Positions 25,895 to 35,884 are shown, counted from the first letter of the stretch. The stretch: 64,000 bases of DNA from Ferrimonas sediminum (GCF_900100175.1 NZ_FNEM01000009.1:62001-126000), one strand, 5' to 3'. Notes: generated from the sequence alone by a model not told the origin. Program-made: numbers and translations.

Positions 25895-28039
25895 ATGAAA
25901 AACATCTCTATTCGTCGTAAGTTTTCACTGGTTGCCGGTACGTGTTTGTTATTAGCACTGTCGGCCATCGTGGGTTTTTCCCTGTATCACTCCGGCCAAA
26001 CCCAGGCACTGATTCGCGACCAGACCCTGACTAACTTGCGCCAGTCAGCCCGAACCTATACCGAGGCCATGGTCGCCGAGCAGGCCCAGGTGGTTCAGTC
26101 CGTCATTGAGCGAAATCTGTTTCGTGGCGAGGTGCTGGCAAACAGTCTGCTGTTTATGAGAAGTGATGCCATGGCCAAAGGCGTCGACAGTGCTGAGCTA
26201 CGCCGTAGCCTCAGTTTGTATCTGAAGCGAATGGCGGTGCAGCATCGCGATCTTCTCGGCGTCTATGTGGTCATGGATACCGATACGCTTAATGGCGAGG
26301 ATTCGCTGTATGCCGACTCCTCCCGGTTGGCCTCCAACAGTGTCGGCCGTTTCACCCCTTACTGGTACCGCGGTGATGGTGGAGAGGTCGAACTGGAGGT
26401 GATTGCCGAGGAGGAACTCTCCGACACCAGCCTGAATCAATACGGCATTGCCGAGAGCGAGTGGTACACCTGTGCCATCAACAGTCGCAAAGCCTGTGTC
26501 CTGGATCCTTATCTGGATGATGTCGGCACAACGGAGCTGCTGATGACCTCGGTTACCCTACCTTTGCTGGATGAGGGGCAGGTCATCGGTATGCTTGGGC
26601 TCGACATCTCGCTGGCGTCTCTGCAGCCGATGATCGAGCGTGTCGATGGTCAGTTTATGGAAGGCGCTGGCGAGGTGGCGCTGTTTAGCCAGGCGGGGCT
26701 GCTCGTTGCCCATGACCAGGGGCGAACACGACTGGGCAGTCCGATCCAGGCGCTGTCTCTGGGCACCCAGACCGGCATAGGCGCCTGGTTGAAAAGCCCG
26801 ACAAAACTCATTGAGTGGAGCCGCGATAACACCCGTTTGCAGGCCACGATGCCGATTTCGTTCCGCGGCGTAGATGAACCGTGGGGCCTGGTTGCCAGCG
26901 TTCCTGCAGAGCGGGTGCTGGCCAGTGCCTTGGAGCTGGATGCGGCCGTGGCACAGCAAAATGCCACCGCCACCCGGGAGGAGTTGATTGCTGCCGCCGT
27001 CATTGCCGTGATAGCCCTGGTTCTGGTGTGGGGCGCTTCCCACTATCTGGTTAACCCGATCTGGAAGGTTACCCGCCGGCTGCAGAGCATCGCTTCCGGT
27101 GAGTGGGATCTGACCCAGAGGCTGACCTTAGAGACCGGCGACGAGATCGGTATTCTGGCGGATCGTTTCAACCAGTTCCTGGAAAAGCTGCAAACCACGG
27201 TTCAGTTGATTGATGAGTCGGTGCATAACGGCCAGGCGACGTCGGCGCGTGCTTCGGAGATCGCGGTGCGCACCAGTGGCAGCAGTCAGCAACAGTTTCT
27301 GGCGGTGGAGCAGGTGGCAACGGCATTGGAGCAGATGACCGCTACCGCCAGTAGCGTGTCGGAAAATGCCGCCCAGGCGGCCACCGCCGCCGATGAAGCC
27401 AAGGGGGCGGCCGTTGAGGGACGGCAGGTGGCGACCCAAACCGGGGCTGCGGTGCAGTCGTTGGTCGGGGACGTGTCGGCGGCGATGCCGATGGTGGAAA
27501 AGCTGGCCCAGGATAGTGAGAATATCGAATCGATTCTCGCCGTGATTCAGGGGATTGCCGAGCAAACCAATCTGCTGGCACTCAATGCCGCCATCGAAGC
27601 GGCCCGGGCCGGGGAGCAGGGGCGCGGGTTTGCGGTCGTCGCCAGCGAGGTCCGTGGCCTTGCCGAGCGAACCCAGAACTCCATTGGTGAGATTCGGGCT
27701 CTGATTGAGGTATTACAGAGTGGCAGTCGCAGTGTGGTTTCCGCCATCAGCAGTGGCAACGATAAGGCGCGGGATACCCTTAGCCAGGTCAATGAGATGA
27801 ACAGTGCCCTGGCGGTGATCGTCGACCACATTCAGCACATTACCGAGAACGGTGCCGAGATCGCCAACCTGGCGGCGGAGCAAAGCAGCGTTGCCAACGA
27901 GATCAGCCTCAATGTCACCAATATCCGCGAAGCCAGCCGCAGCATCACCGAGGAGGCGGAGTCTTCCGCTGCTCTCAGTGAAGAGTTGCAGCAATTGTCG
28001 GAGCAGCAGCGTGGCATCGTCACCCAGTTTAAGGTGTAG
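25895..28039 (+). CDS. Methyl-accepting chemotaxis protein with dCache sensor domain (copy 2)
   Basis: Paralogue of the preceding gene, 714 residues from the ATG at 25895. That start aligns [15 protein letters not shown] with copy 1; a frame start at 25754 would add 47 unmatched residues. The domains are the same: membrane helix, periplasmic dCache ([17 protein letters not shown]), second helix, HAMP and signalling hairpin. The cytoplasmic half is nearly identical to copy 1 while the sensor half has diverged, pointing to duplication followed by change of ligand. It ends with the same TQFKV. Confidence 0.92.
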   Translation: MKNISIRRKFSLVAGTCLLLALSAIVGFSLYHSGQTQALIRDQTLTNLRQSARTYTEAMVAEQAQVVQSVIERNLFRGEVLANSLLFMRSDAMAKGVDSAELRRSLSLYLKRMAVQHRDLLGVYVVMDTDTLNGEDSLYADSSRLASNSVGRFTPYWYRGDGGEVELEVIAEEELSDTSLNQYGIAESEWYTCAINSRKACVLDPYLDDVGTTELLMTSVTLPLLDEGQVIGMLGLDISLASLQPMIERVDGQFMEGAGEVALFSQAGLLVAHDQGRTRLGSPIQALSLGTQTGIGAWLKSPTKLIEWSRDNTRLQATMPISFRGVDEPWGLVASVPAERVLASALELDAAVAQQNATATREELIAAAVIAVIALVLVWGASHYLVNPIWKVTRRLQSIASGEWDLTQRLTLETGDEIGILADRFNQFLEKLQTTVQLIDESVHNGQATSARASEIAVRTSGSSQQQFLAVEQVATALEQMTATASSVSENAAQAATAADEAKGAAVEGRQVATQTGAAVQSLVGDVSAAMPMVEKLAQDSENIESILAVIQGIAEQTNLLALNAAIEAARAGEQGRGFAVVASEVRGLAERTQNSIGEIRALIEVLQSGSRSVVSAISSGNDKARDTLSQVNEMNSALAVIVDHIQHITENGAEIANLAAEQSSVANEISLNVTNIREASRSITEEAESSAALSEELQQLSEQQRGIVTQFKV

Positions 28040-28089
28040 TCTGGTGAGTCGGGCCGGCGTCAGTCGTCGGCCCCGTCCGGCGGTTTCCT

Positions 28090-28584
28090 CTACATTACCG
28101 GAATGGTGCCGTATCCCTGGGCCTGGTAACCGATCAGCGAGATAAAGGTATTCCCTACCACCTTGACCTCGGGAAGCAGGCTGTCGTTGTCGACCTGGAA
28201 CAGGTTGGTGGCGATGGCACAGGCTTCGAATTTTACGCCTTTTGACGCCAGTTCACTGACGCTCTTGGCGATCTGTTGTTTTATGGCCTGAGTGTCGTCG
28301 TTCCCGCCCTGATTACTGATGAACTGTACCGAGGCGCCGCGGAAAGCGACCACAAACTTCGGCTCTACCCCTTGCCCAACCAGCCCGTCATGGGTCATGC
28401 CGATCACCTGCAGGTATAAGGGCACCTGATTGATGTTACTCAGGTTGATGTCGAACAGTGCCTTGCCGTTGGTGACGCCCTTAAGCGCGTCGGTGTCCGC
28501 GGGAGCAGCCTGTGCCATTAGTGGCAACGTAAGCGACGCCAGTAACGCCAAACCGTACAAAGACAGAGATTTAAAGAGTTTCAT
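28090..28584 (-). CDS. Secreted DsrE-family protein
   Basis: A 164-residue protein with a signal peptide (MKLFKSLSLYGLALLASL... ending QAAPA) and a DsrE/DsrF-like fold: VVAFRGASVQFIS, then IKQQIAKSVSELASKGVKFEACAIA. DsrE proteins bind or transfer sulfane sulfur in the cytoplasm; the role of periplasmic forms is not established. The cysteine in EACAIA sits where DsrE proteins carry their sulfur-binding Cys. The start has AAGGAAACACC upstream. A TetR gene lies 89 bases upstream in the same direction, with an operator-like palindrome between them. Confidence 0.8.
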   Translation of the reverse strand: MKLFKSLSLYGLALLASLTLPLMAQAAPADTDALKGVTNGKALFDINLSNINQVPLYLQVIGMTHDGLVGQGVEPKFVVAFRGASVQFISNQGGNDDTQAIKQQIAKSVSELASKGVKFEACAIATNLFQVDNDSLLPEVKVVGNTFISLIGYQAQGYGTIPVM

Positions 28585-28615
28585 GGTGTTTCCTTATTGT
28601 TGGATGGAAAAACAA

Positions 28616-28629
28616 AACGAATGCTCGTT
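28616..28629. promoter_or_regulatory. Operator-like palindrome upstream of the DsrE gene
   Basis: A perfect inverted repeat AACGA-ATGC-TCGTT, 31 bases upstream of the dsrE-like start codon. Its size and place suit a TetR-family operator, and the neighbouring gene is a TetR regulator. Confidence 0.45.
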
Positions 28630-28673
28630 CGGTTTTCGGGGTAAACGTGTTTGGTTTGAATCTTTGTTGCACT

Positions 28674-29276
28674 TCAGTTTTCCATGGCAACCGAGCGCCA
28701 GGCGCAATCCCAGATAAGATCCAGGTGATCGCTGGCGGGGCCATCAAGCACGCCGTCGAGTTGAAGTTGGATAAGGCGAATCCCGCCCCCCAGTAGCGCC
28801 GCCGAGGCGACGTTGAGATCCATCGGTCGGATTTCACCGTTGTCCATGCCGTCGGCGATCATTCTCTTTAGCCGGATAAAGGGAACCGATGAGCAGATGG
28901 GCGGCTCGTCGGGAAGGAATTCACGGTGGCGGGCATACAGCACAAACTGCATCGTTGCCGGACTGGTGTGGCTCAGTGACATCAGCCAGCCCAGGGCGGC
29001 ACGGCAGCGGTCATGGGCGCTGTGGTGGCAGTCCTGGATCTGCTCCAGTTGCGCGTCGATAGCCTGCAGCAGGCGGTGGAACAGCTCCGCGGCGATGGCC
29101 TCTTTGCTCCTGAAGTGGTGGTAGATGGCGCCAATGCTGATGCCGGCTTCACGCTGGAGGTCATGAATCGACGTGTTGAAATAGCCTTTGTCGGTGAACA
29201 GCCTCAGTGCGGTAGCCAGAATCAGCTCCTGCTTCTTCAGTACCTTCGGGTCTTTGACGGTGGCAAATGTCATCAT
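28674..29276 (-). CDS. TetR/AcrR-family transcriptional regulator
   Basis: A roughly 200-residue regulator. The N-terminal helix-turn-helix is ILATALRLFTDKGYFNTSIHDL, then AGISIGAIYHHFRSKEAI, classic TetR. I start at the ATG at 29276 (MMTFATVKDPK); an in-frame ATG at 29315 would add 13 residues, and neither has a good ribosome-binding site. The C-terminal ligand domain is generic. It probably controls itself and the downstream DsrE gene. A 10-base direct repeat, CAACTGCAGC, occurs at 29290-29299 and 29324-29333 just upstream. Confidence 0.85.
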   Translation of the reverse strand: MMTFATVKDPKVLKKQELILATALRLFTDKGYFNTSIHDLQREAGISIGAIYHHFRSKEAIAAELFHRLLQAIDAQLEQIQDCHHSAHDRCRAALGWLMSLSHTSPATMQFVLYARHREFLPDEPPICSSVPFIRLKRMIADGMDNGEIRPMDLNVASAALLGGGIRLIQLQLDGVLDGPASDHLDLIWDCAWRSVAMEN

Positions 29277-29447
29277 GGTTGGGTGCTGCCAACTGCAGCG
29301 GAAATCGTGATTCATAGAGTAGGCAACTGCAGCTATAATTAATATAAGAGTTTTCTAATTAAGCTGATTGTAATGTATGGGTCACAGATTTGGAAGGGGA
29401 CGGGTTTATTTTTTATCGGTCGTAGGAGCAACGAGGGTATAGCGGTG

Positions 29448-29491
29448 CCTGAGTAGGCTCAGGAGTCCAGGCCAGCGTGATGCTGGCCTGG
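29448..29491. repeat. Two adjacent perfect hairpins downstream of purC
   Basis: CCTGAG-TAGG-CTCAGG (29448-29463) is followed after three bases by CCAGGCCAGC-GTGAT-GCTGGCCTGG (29467-29491). They lie 17-60 bases past the purC stop. There is no T run on the purC strand, so they may protect or attenuate the transcript rather than end it in the classical way. Confidence 0.5.
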
Positions 29492-29507
29492 CTGGGAGAA
29501 GCGGGTT

Positions 29508-30611
29508 TTAGTCGATCAGACCGTACTGGCTGCGCAGAATGTCGATGATCTCCGCCTTGGGATTGGCAGAGAGCGTCAGCGGTTCACCGGTGACCTTCTC
29601 GGCGATATCGATGTAGGTTTTGGAGACGTCCATCAGTACCGATTCCGGCAGGGCGTTATCCCGTGCCAGCGCGCTGCGCTCCTCCATCCGGTCTTTGTTG
29701 AGCAGAATGTCCGGATCCGGGAAGTGGTTCAGCAGCATCTGACGGAAGCCCTCTTTGGATTTTTCCACCACCACGCCGTCGCGGTACTGGGCACCATCCC
29801 AGATGCGGGAGGAGTCCGGTGTGCCCACCTCATCCATGTAGATCAGCTTCTCCTGGCCCTGGCTGTCGGTGACGTAGCCAAACTCGAACTTGGTGTCGAC
29901 AAACACCTGGTCCAGCTCTGCCAGGGCTGTACTGATCACATCAAAGCCCTCTTTGAGCAAACGCTCGTAGCGGTCGATGTCGTCCAGCTTGGTAAAGTTG
30001 AAGGCGGGGTAGTTGTTGACGATGTCAGAGCGGGTAATGTTCACGTCGTCCACCGCCGGCACACCGGGAATGCCGGTCAGAACGCCTTTGGTGGAGGGGG
30101 TGATCAGCAGCTCAGGCAGTTTCTGGTCTTTCTCCAGGCCATCGGCAATCTGAATGCCGCAAAACTCACGTTCGCCCTTGGCGTAGCTGCGCCACATGGA
30201 GCCGGTAATGTACTGGCGGCAGATCGCTTCGATCATCACCGGGCGGGCCTTCTGAACGATCCACACAAAGGGGTGGGGAATGTCCAGAATGTGGCTGTCT
30301 GCCAGCCCTTGTTCGCGGAACAGCTTGAACCAGTGGTTGGAGATGGCATTGAGGGCGGCACCTTTACCCGGTACGCCGTTCAGGCCCTGCTCGCCATGCC
30401 AGATGCAGTCGAAGGCACTGATGCGATCGCTGATGACCATGATCGCCAGCGGGGCATCGGCGGCGACGTCGTAGCCTTTCTCCTTGATCAGGCGGGCACT
30501 GTCGGCTTCGGTCAGCCAGTAAACACTGCGGACTTTGCCGCTGTGAACCGGCTTGTCGGTACGGATGGGAAGATCGTCGTTAACGGCCAATACGGTGTCA
30601 GCAAGACTCAT
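29508..30611 (-). CDS. purC: Phosphoribosylaminoimidazole-succinocarboxamide synthase (SAICAR synthetase)
   Basis: Purine biosynthesis enzyme joining aspartate to CAIR with ATP. The 367-residue length is the long form found in Vibrio/Shewanella-type bacteria. Clear motifs are [10 protein letters not shown] near the N-terminus, [38 protein letters not shown] and [14 protein letters not shown] (nucleotide and metal binding). The start [28 protein letters not shown] fits homologues. Encoded alone, as is usual for this form. Confidence 0.95.
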   Translation of the reverse strand: MSLADTVLAVNDDLPIRTDKPVHSGKVRSVYWLTEADSARLIKEKGYDVAADAPLAIMVISDRISAFDCIWHGEQGLNGVPGKGAALNAISNHWFKLFREQGLADSHILDIPHPFVWIVQKARPVMIEAICRQYITGSMWRSYAKGEREFCGIQIADGLEKDQKLPELLITPSTKGVLTGIPGVPAVDDVNITRSDIVNNYPAFNFTKLDDIDRYERLLKEGFDVISTALAELDQVFVDTKFEFGYVTDSQGQEKLIYMDEVGTPDSSRIWDGAQYRDGVVVEKSKEGFRQMLLNHFPDPDILLNKDRMEERSALARDNALPESVLMDVSKTYIDIAEKVTGEPLTLSANPKAEIIDILRSQYGLID

Positions 30612-30963
30612 TGCAACTGTCCTGTTGTTAGAGGTTGTAGGGTAGTACTGAAGCTCACCAAGTTTATTTTATGGTTGTTGGTGTGGCTCTACGGCCGGCT
30701 TTCAGTGGCCAGAATGATACCAGATATTGACCTCTGCTCCATCGGAGTTGTTGATATATTAGCCATAAATTGGAAAACACAGTGTTCGCAAACTGGCGCC
30801 AATGAGGCGGATTTAGGCAACATTCCGGGGCCGTTTTGCGGTGTCGATCGCGGCCTCCATTGGCGGGAGCACGGTTCTGCTTCTAGTCTTAGTGGTTATC
30901 GCTAAGGCGGAAACGTTAAGCAGCTCAGAGTTCTGCCTCGGATTCCATTGCAAGCGGTTTTGG
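30612..30963. other. Intergenic region between purC and the oxidase operon
   Basis: About 350 bases containing the divergent promoters of purC and the cytochrome oxidase operon. An open frame reaches back to a GTG at 30841 in frame with subunit II, but it has no ribosome-binding site and would disturb the N-terminal membrane topology. No PurR-like box was recognised. Confidence 0.4.
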
Positions 30964-32436
30964 ATGTCGCCTATGACCATCGCCATCGCGCTGATAGCTC
31001 TGTTGTTGGTGTCCTTATGGTTCCACTTCGCCGGAGGCTGGAGCCTGCCCCCCCTTGCGTCTAACTGGAGCGACATCGATCTCACCATCGGCATTACCCT
31101 CGCCATTACCGGCCTGGTGTTCATCGCGGTAGTGGTGTTTATGGCCTACGCCGTCTACCGGTTTCGATACCGTCGTCAGGGCCGGTCCCAATACCAACCA
31201 GAAAACAAACGCCTGGAGTTGTGGCTGACCGGTTTCACCGCCGTTGGCATTACCGCCATGCTGGTGCCGGGCCTGTACGTCTACTCCGATATTGTCACCG
31301 TTCCCGATGATGCCCATCAGGTTGAGGTGCTGGCTCAGCAGTGGAGCTGGCAGTTCCGCCTGCCCGGGGATGACGGTGTGCTGGGCAAAACCGACATCAA
31401 ACGCATCGGCCCGGACAACCCCTTTGGCATCGATCCGGTCGATCCCATGGGCCAGGACGACCGGCTGGTGGTGAGTAACCGTTTACATCTGCCGCTCGGC
31501 AAGCCGGTACAGGTGTTGTTGCGTTCCAAGGATGTGCTGCACGACTTCTATGTGCCCCAGTTCCGCAACAAGATGGACGCAGTTCCGGGCATCGTGTCGT
31601 CGCTGTGGTTCACGCCGGTGGAGCTGGGGGAGTTTGAGATTCTTTGCGCCGAGCTGTGCGGAGTCGGCCACTTCAATATGCGCGGTGCCGTTGTGGTTCA
31701 ACCGCCGCAGCAGTATCAGCAGTGGTTGGCGACGCTGCCGACCTTCGCCGAGGGTGCGGCGACGGCGGCCAATGCCGGTTTGTCGCCTCAGGCCCGTGAA
31801 GGGGAGTCGCTGGCGCAGTCCCAGGGCTGTCTGGCCTGTCACGGTTTTGAAACCAGTCCGTTGGCGCCGAGCTGGCTGGGGTTGTACGGCAAAACCGAAT
31901 CCTTTAGCGATGGCTCAGAGCGCCTGGTGGATGACGCTTACCTGATCGAGGCCATCGTCGAGCCGGCCGCCTCGTTGGTTCAGGGCTACACCAATGTGAT
32001 GCCGGCCTATACCGCCCTTAGCGAGCTGCAACTGGCGGCGATCATCGCCTACATCAAAGAGCGAGGCGGCGATGGGGCCGAGAGCGGCCAACCTGACACC
32101 GCGCCGATCAGTCCGCCGCCGCCACAGCCCAAAGAGCCCGCTGCGCCCGACACCGAACTGGACGGGGCAACGCTGGCACAGACCAAAGGCTGTATCGCCT
32201 GCCACAGCCTCGATGGCCGCGCCGGCATTGGTCCCAGCTGGCTCGGTCTGGCCGGTAGTGAACGTACCCTGGCCGATGGCCGGGTGGTGGTGGCCGACGA
32301 TGCCTACCTGCGCCGGGCGATGCTGGAGCCGGCGGCGGAGCTGGTGCAGGGCTATCAGCCACTGATGCCGCCGATGCCTCTGAGTGACGACGAGGTGCAG
32401 GCCCTTATCGATTATATGAAACAGCTGTCACCCTGA
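30964..32436 (+). CDS. Cytochrome c oxidase subunit II with two fused cytochrome c domains
   Basis: Electron-entry subunit of a caa3-type haem-copper oxidase, about 490 residues. Two N-terminal membrane helices are followed by the CuA cupredoxin domain (HDFYVPQFRNKMDAVPG, then CAELCGVGHFNM, with both Cys, His and Met ligands). Two C-terminal cytochrome c domains follow, with haem sites CLACH and CIACH, separated by a Pro-rich linker (ISPPPPQPKEP). The usual caa3 subunit II has one haem domain, so the second is an added electron relay. The start is chosen at the ATG at 30964 (another in frame at 30973); ribosome-binding signals are weak. Confidence 0.88.
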   Translation: MSPMTIAIALIALLLVSLWFHFAGGWSLPPLASNWSDIDLTIGITLAITGLVFIAVVVFMAYAVYRFRYRRQGRSQYQPENKRLELWLTGFTAVGITAMLVPGLYVYSDIVTVPDDAHQVEVLAQQWSWQFRLPGDDGVLGKTDIKRIGPDNPFGIDPVDPMGQDDRLVVSNRLHLPLGKPVQVLLRSKDVLHDFYVPQFRNKMDAVPGIVSSLWFTPVELGEFEILCAELCGVGHFNMRGAVVVQPPQQYQQWLATLPTFAEGAATAANAGLSPQAREGESLAQSQGCLACHGFETSPLAPSWLGLYGKTESFSDGSERLVDDAYLIEAIVEPAASLVQGYTNVMPAYTALSELQLAAIIAYIKERGGDGAESGQPDTAPISPPPPQPKEPAAPDTELDGATLAQTKGCIACHSLDGRAGIGPSWLGLAGSERTLADGRVVVADDAYLRRAMLEPAAELVQGYQPLMPPMPLSDDEVQALIDYMKQLSP

Positions 32437-32468
32437 GGGCGATGGCTCTGTGGACAACGGGAGAGACC

Positions 32469-34235
32469 ATGAGTCAGGAACAGGCGCACCCGGAACCCAC
32501 AGGGTTCTGGCAAAAATACGTCTTCAGCCAGGATCACAAGACCATTGCGATTCAGTACACCCTGACGGCCATCGCGGTGGGCATGGTGGCGTTGGTGCTG
32601 TCCGGGCTGATGCGGCTGCAGCTGGGGTTTCCGGAGACCTTCGACTTCATTGATCCGGCGTCCTATTACCAGATGATCACCATGCACGGCATGATCATGG
32701 TGGTGTACCTGTTGACGGCGCTGTTCCTTGGCGGCTTTGGTAATTACCTGATTCCGTTGATGGTTGGCGCGCGGGACATGGTGTTCCCTTTTCTTAATAT
32801 GCTCAGCTACTGGACCTATCTGGTGGCGGTGCTGATTCTGATGGCCAGTTTTTTTGTCACCGGCGGCCCCACCGGAGCCGGTTGGACCCTGTACCCGCCC
32901 CAGGCGATTCTGCCTGGCACACCCGGCGTCGATGGCGGCATTGTGCTGATGCTGGTGTCCCTCGCGGTGTTCATCGTCGCCGCCACCATGGGCGGACTGA
33001 ATTACGTGACCACGGTGCTGCAGGCCCGCACCCAGGGGATGACCCTGATGCGGATGCCGCTGACGGTATGGGGGATTTTTATCGCCACCATCATGGCGCT
33101 GCTGGCGTTTCCGGCACTGTTTGTCAGTGCGGTGATGATGCTGTTTGATAAGCTGCTGGGCACCAGCTTTTTTATGCCTGAGTTGATCTCACTCGGCCAG
33201 GCCACCGAGTTTGGCGGCGGCAGCCCGATTCTGTTTCAGCACCTGTTTTGGTTCTTCGGCCACCCCGAGGTGTACATTGTGGCCCTGCCGGCCTTTGGTA
33301 TCGTGTCGGACCTCATCAGCGTTAATGCCCGAAAAACCATCTTCGGCTACCGCATGATGGTGTGGGCCATTGTCATTATCGGCGTACTCAGCTTTGTGGT
33401 GTGGGCGCATCATATGTACGTCTCCGGCATGAATCCCTATTTTGGCTTCTTCTTTGCGGTCTCCACCCTGATCATCGCCGTGCCCACCGCCATTAAGGTC
33501 TACAACTGGGTGTTGACCCTGTGGCGTGGCAATGTGCGGATGACGGTGCCGATGCTGTTCTCCATCGCCTTTGTATTGACCTTTGTGTTTGGCGGCATGA
33601 CCGGATTGTTCCTCGGCAATGTGGTGGTGGACCTGCCTCTGTCGGACACCTATTTCGTGGTGGCCCATTTTCATATGGTGATGGGAGTGGCGCCGATCCT
33701 GGTGATTTTTGGCGGCCTCTATCACTGGTACCCCAGCATCACCGGCCGCATGCTGCACGACGGTCTGGGGAAGCTGCATTTCTGGATCACCTTCCTTGGC
33801 ACCTGGGCCATCTATTTCCCGATGCATTACCTCGGGGTTCTGGGGTTGCCGCGGCGGTACTACGCCTACGACAACTATGATTTTATTCCTCCGGAAGCCC
33901 ATGCCATCAACGCCTTTATCACGGTGGCGGCGCTGATCGTCGGGGTGGCGCAGCTGCTGTTTCTGCTTAATTTGGCCTGGAGTTATTTCCGTGGCCCGCT
34001 GGCGAAAGCCAATCCCTGGCAGGCGGCGTCGTTGGAGTGGCAAACGCCGACGCTGCCGCCGGGCCACGGCAACTGGGGCGCCAGCTTGCCGGTGGTATAC
34101 CGGTGGCCTTATGACTACAGCGTTCCCGGCCATCCGAAGGATGTGGTGACTCAAACTGATCCCTGGCAGGCCGGTGAAACGGTGCCAACCGGCACCGAGT
34201 CGCCCCTGGCACCGAACTCGGGAGGTGGGCCATGA
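32469..34235 (+). CDS. ctaD: Cytochrome c oxidase subunit I
   Basis: Catalytic subunit with haem a and the haem a3-CuB centre; it reduces O2 and pumps protons across the inner membrane. The start at 32469 follows GGGAG. Ligands are visible: MITMHGMIMV (haem a His), FGHPEVYIVALP (CuB His, cross-linked Tyr and the D-channel Glu), WAHHMYVSGM (CuB His pair) and FVVAHFHMVMG (haem a3 and a His). The roughly 588-residue length includes a C-terminal extension beyond the twelve-helix core. The end overlaps the next gene by four bases. Confidence 0.95.
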   Translation: MSQEQAHPEPTGFWQKYVFSQDHKTIAIQYTLTAIAVGMVALVLSGLMRLQLGFPETFDFIDPASYYQMITMHGMIMVVYLLTALFLGGFGNYLIPLMVGARDMVFPFLNMLSYWTYLVAVLILMASFFVTGGPTGAGWTLYPPQAILPGTPGVDGGIVLMLVSLAVFIVAATMGGLNYVTTVLQARTQGMTLMRMPLTVWGIFIATIMALLAFPALFVSAVMMLFDKLLGTSFFMPELISLGQATEFGGGSPILFQHLFWFFGHPEVYIVALPAFGIVSDLISVNARKTIFGYRMMVWAIVIIGVLSFVVWAHHMYVSGMNPYFGFFFAVSTLIIAVPTAIKVYNWVLTLWRGNVRMTVPMLFSIAFVLTFVFGGMTGLFLGNVVVDLPLSDTYFVVAHFHMVMGVAPILVIFGGLYHWYPSITGRMLHDGLGKLHFWITFLGTWAIYFPMHYLGVLGLPRRYYAYDNYDFIPPEAHAINAFITVAALIVGVAQLLFLLNLAWSYFRGPLAKANPWQAASLEWQTPTLPPGHGNWGASLPVVYRWPYDYSVPGHPKDVVTQTDPWQAGETVPTGTESPLAPNSGGGP

Positions 34236-34888
34236 AACCGTTTCAGGTGCTGGCGACCAAACCCTGGGAGCAGGGCGGGCAAGTGTTGCCCACGATCAGG
34301 CGCAGCAGTGCTGGCTCCGTGGGGTTGTGGGTAACCCTGGTCGTGATCACGTCACTGTTCTTTCTGTTTATGCTGTCCTCGGTCATGCGGTCTCAGTCGC
34401 CGGATTGGCAATCGTTGACCGAGCAGCCCTGGCAACCCCTGTTTGATCTAAAGCCACTGTGGATCAATACCCTGGTGTTGCTCGCCTCCAGCATGACCAT
34501 GCAGCTGGCGTATTTAAAGAAACATCAGAATGAGGGCCGCTGGGCGTTGATGGTGGCACTGGTATTGGCACTGGGGTTTATGGGAGGTCAGTGGTCGGTC
34601 TGGCAAAGCTTTGCCGAGGCCGGTTTCGGCCTGACCAGTGGCCCCAGTGCCGGTTTCTATTATCTGTTAACCGGCTTGCATGCGGTGCATTTGCTGGCGG
34701 CGCTGCTGGTGGTGGTGTGGCTGTTGCCCCAGTTGTGGCAAAACCACCGTGGCCAGGGCCAGTTGCGGCTGTTGACCCGCTATTGGCATTACCTGTTTGG
34801 CCTCTGGTGTGTGTTGTTTGCCTTGGTGAGTCAGCCGCCGGGCCGTTATGAAACTCTGGCGGCCCTGTGTGGCATTGCGGTGAATTAG
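34232..34888 (+). CDS. Haem-copper oxidase subunit III-like membrane protein (first copy)
   Basis: A 218-residue membrane protein with about five helices, overlapping subunit I by ATGA. FYYLLTGLHAVHLLAALLVVV and YWHYLFGLWCVLFAL match the C-terminal half of subunit III, but the N-terminal half is divergent. A second, more standard subunit III follows immediately. Confidence 0.8.
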   Translation: MKPFQVLATKPWEQGGQVLPTIRRSSAGSVGLWVTLVVITSLFFLFMLSSVMRSQSPDWQSLTEQPWQPLFDLKPLWINTLVLLASSMTMQLAYLKKHQNEGRWALMVALVLALGFMGGQWSVWQSFAEAGFGLTSGPSAGFYYLLTGLHAVHLLAALLVVVWLLPQLWQNHRGQGQLRLLTRYWHYLFGLWCVLFALVSQPPGRYETLAALCGIAVN

Positions 34889-34897
34889 GAGCGGAGC

Positions 34898-35545
34898 ATG
34901 GCGGATTTACGGCAGTTTGTAACCGACTGGTCGGCGGATAAACAGACGTTTCGCGTGCCCTGGGGCAAGGCGATGATGTGGATCTTCCTGCTCAGCGACA
35001 CCTTTGTGTTTGGTTCCTTCCTGGTGGGATACATGGTGGCCCGCACCTCCACCACCGAACCCTGGCCGTTGGCAACCGAGGTGTTTGCGTTGCAGGTCGG
35101 TGCCACCTCGGTACCGTTGCTGTTGATCGCCATCATGACCTTTATCCTGATCACCTCCAGCGGCACCATGGCGATGGCGGTGAACTACGGCTATCGCCAT
35201 AAACCCATTATAGCGGCCCGGTTGATGCTGATTACCGCCATTCTGGGAGCCAGCTTTGTGGGCATGCAGGCCATTGAGTGGACCAAGTTGATCAGCGAAG
35301 GGGTGCGTCCCTGGGCCAACCCCATGGGGGCGTCCCAGTTTGGGGCGGCGTTCTTTATGATCACCGGCTTTCATGGTTTGCATGTGTCCATCGGGGTAAT
35401 TCTGCTGCTGGTGGTTGCAAACCGGGTGCGTCGCGGCGATTACCATGCCAGTGGTGATTACGGCATTGTCGAAACCACCGGCCTGTACTGGCACTTTGTG
35501 GATTTGGTCTGGGTGTTCATCTTTGCGTTTTTCTACCTGTGGTAA
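34898..35545 (+). CDS. ctaE: Cytochrome c oxidase subunit III
   Basis: A 215-residue, five-helix subunit III (CtaE/CyoC type). Typical segments are KAMMWIFLLSDTFVFGSFL, FMITGFHGLHVSIGVILLL and GLYWHFVDLVWVFIFAFFYLW. GGAG precedes the ATG. It follows a divergent subunit III-like gene by nine bases, so the operon carries two such genes. Confidence 0.9.
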   Translation: MADLRQFVTDWSADKQTFRVPWGKAMMWIFLLSDTFVFGSFLVGYMVARTSTTEPWPLATEVFALQVGATSVPLLLIAIMTFILITSSGTMAMAVNYGYRHKPIIAARLMLITAILGASFVGMQAIEWTKLISEGVRPWANPMGASQFGAAFFMITGFHGLHVSIGVILLLVVANRVRRGDYHASGDYGIVETTGLYWHFVDLVWVFIFAFFYLW

Positions 35546-35552
35546 GGGGGCG

Positions 35553-35876
35553 ATGATGGCCATGCAACAACCCGCCCAGCACCCCATTGGCCTCTATTTT
35601 AAGGTCTGGGGGTTGCTGTTTGTACTGAGTGCGCTCTCCTACAGTGTCGACTACATGGCGCTGCAGGGGATGCTGCGCTGGAGTTTGATTGTGATCTTTA
35701 TGGTGTTAAAGGCCGGCCTGATCGTAGCGGTGTTTATGCATATGATGTGGGAGCGACTGGCATTGATCTACGCCATCTTGTTGCCGCCACTGGCACTGTT
35801 GGTGTTAATGCTGTTGATGCTGCTGGAGTCCGATTACACCCACCTCAGCCGCCTGACCTATTTCAGTGGCGGCTGA
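35553..35876 (+). CDS. Cytochrome c oxidase subunit IV-like protein
   Basis: A 107-residue protein with three hydrophobic helices, of the prokaryotic subunit IV/CyoD type (VFMVLKAGLIVAVFMHMMW resembles the conserved VFxxxKAxxxxxFFMHL). Three starts are possible: ATG at 35553, 35556 or 35562, after AAGGGGG; 35562 or 35556 has the better spacing. Last gene of the oxidase operon. No cox11, cox15 or haem-biosynthesis gene accompanies it. Confidence 0.82.
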   Translation: MMAMQQPAQHPIGLYFKVWGLLFVLSALSYSVDYMALQGMLRWSLIVIFMVLKAGLIVAVFMHMMWERLALIYAILLPPLALLVLMLLMLLESDYTHLSRLTYFSGG

Positions 35877-35884
35877 GGCCGGAG

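Noticed and set aside
30841..30963. GTG-started extension of oxidase subunit II
   Set aside because: No ribosome-binding site; it would put an extra hydrophobic segment before the two-helix topology.
33189..34154. Minus-strand frame opposite oxidase subunit I
   Set aside because: His/Gln-rich shadow of a conserved membrane enzyme.
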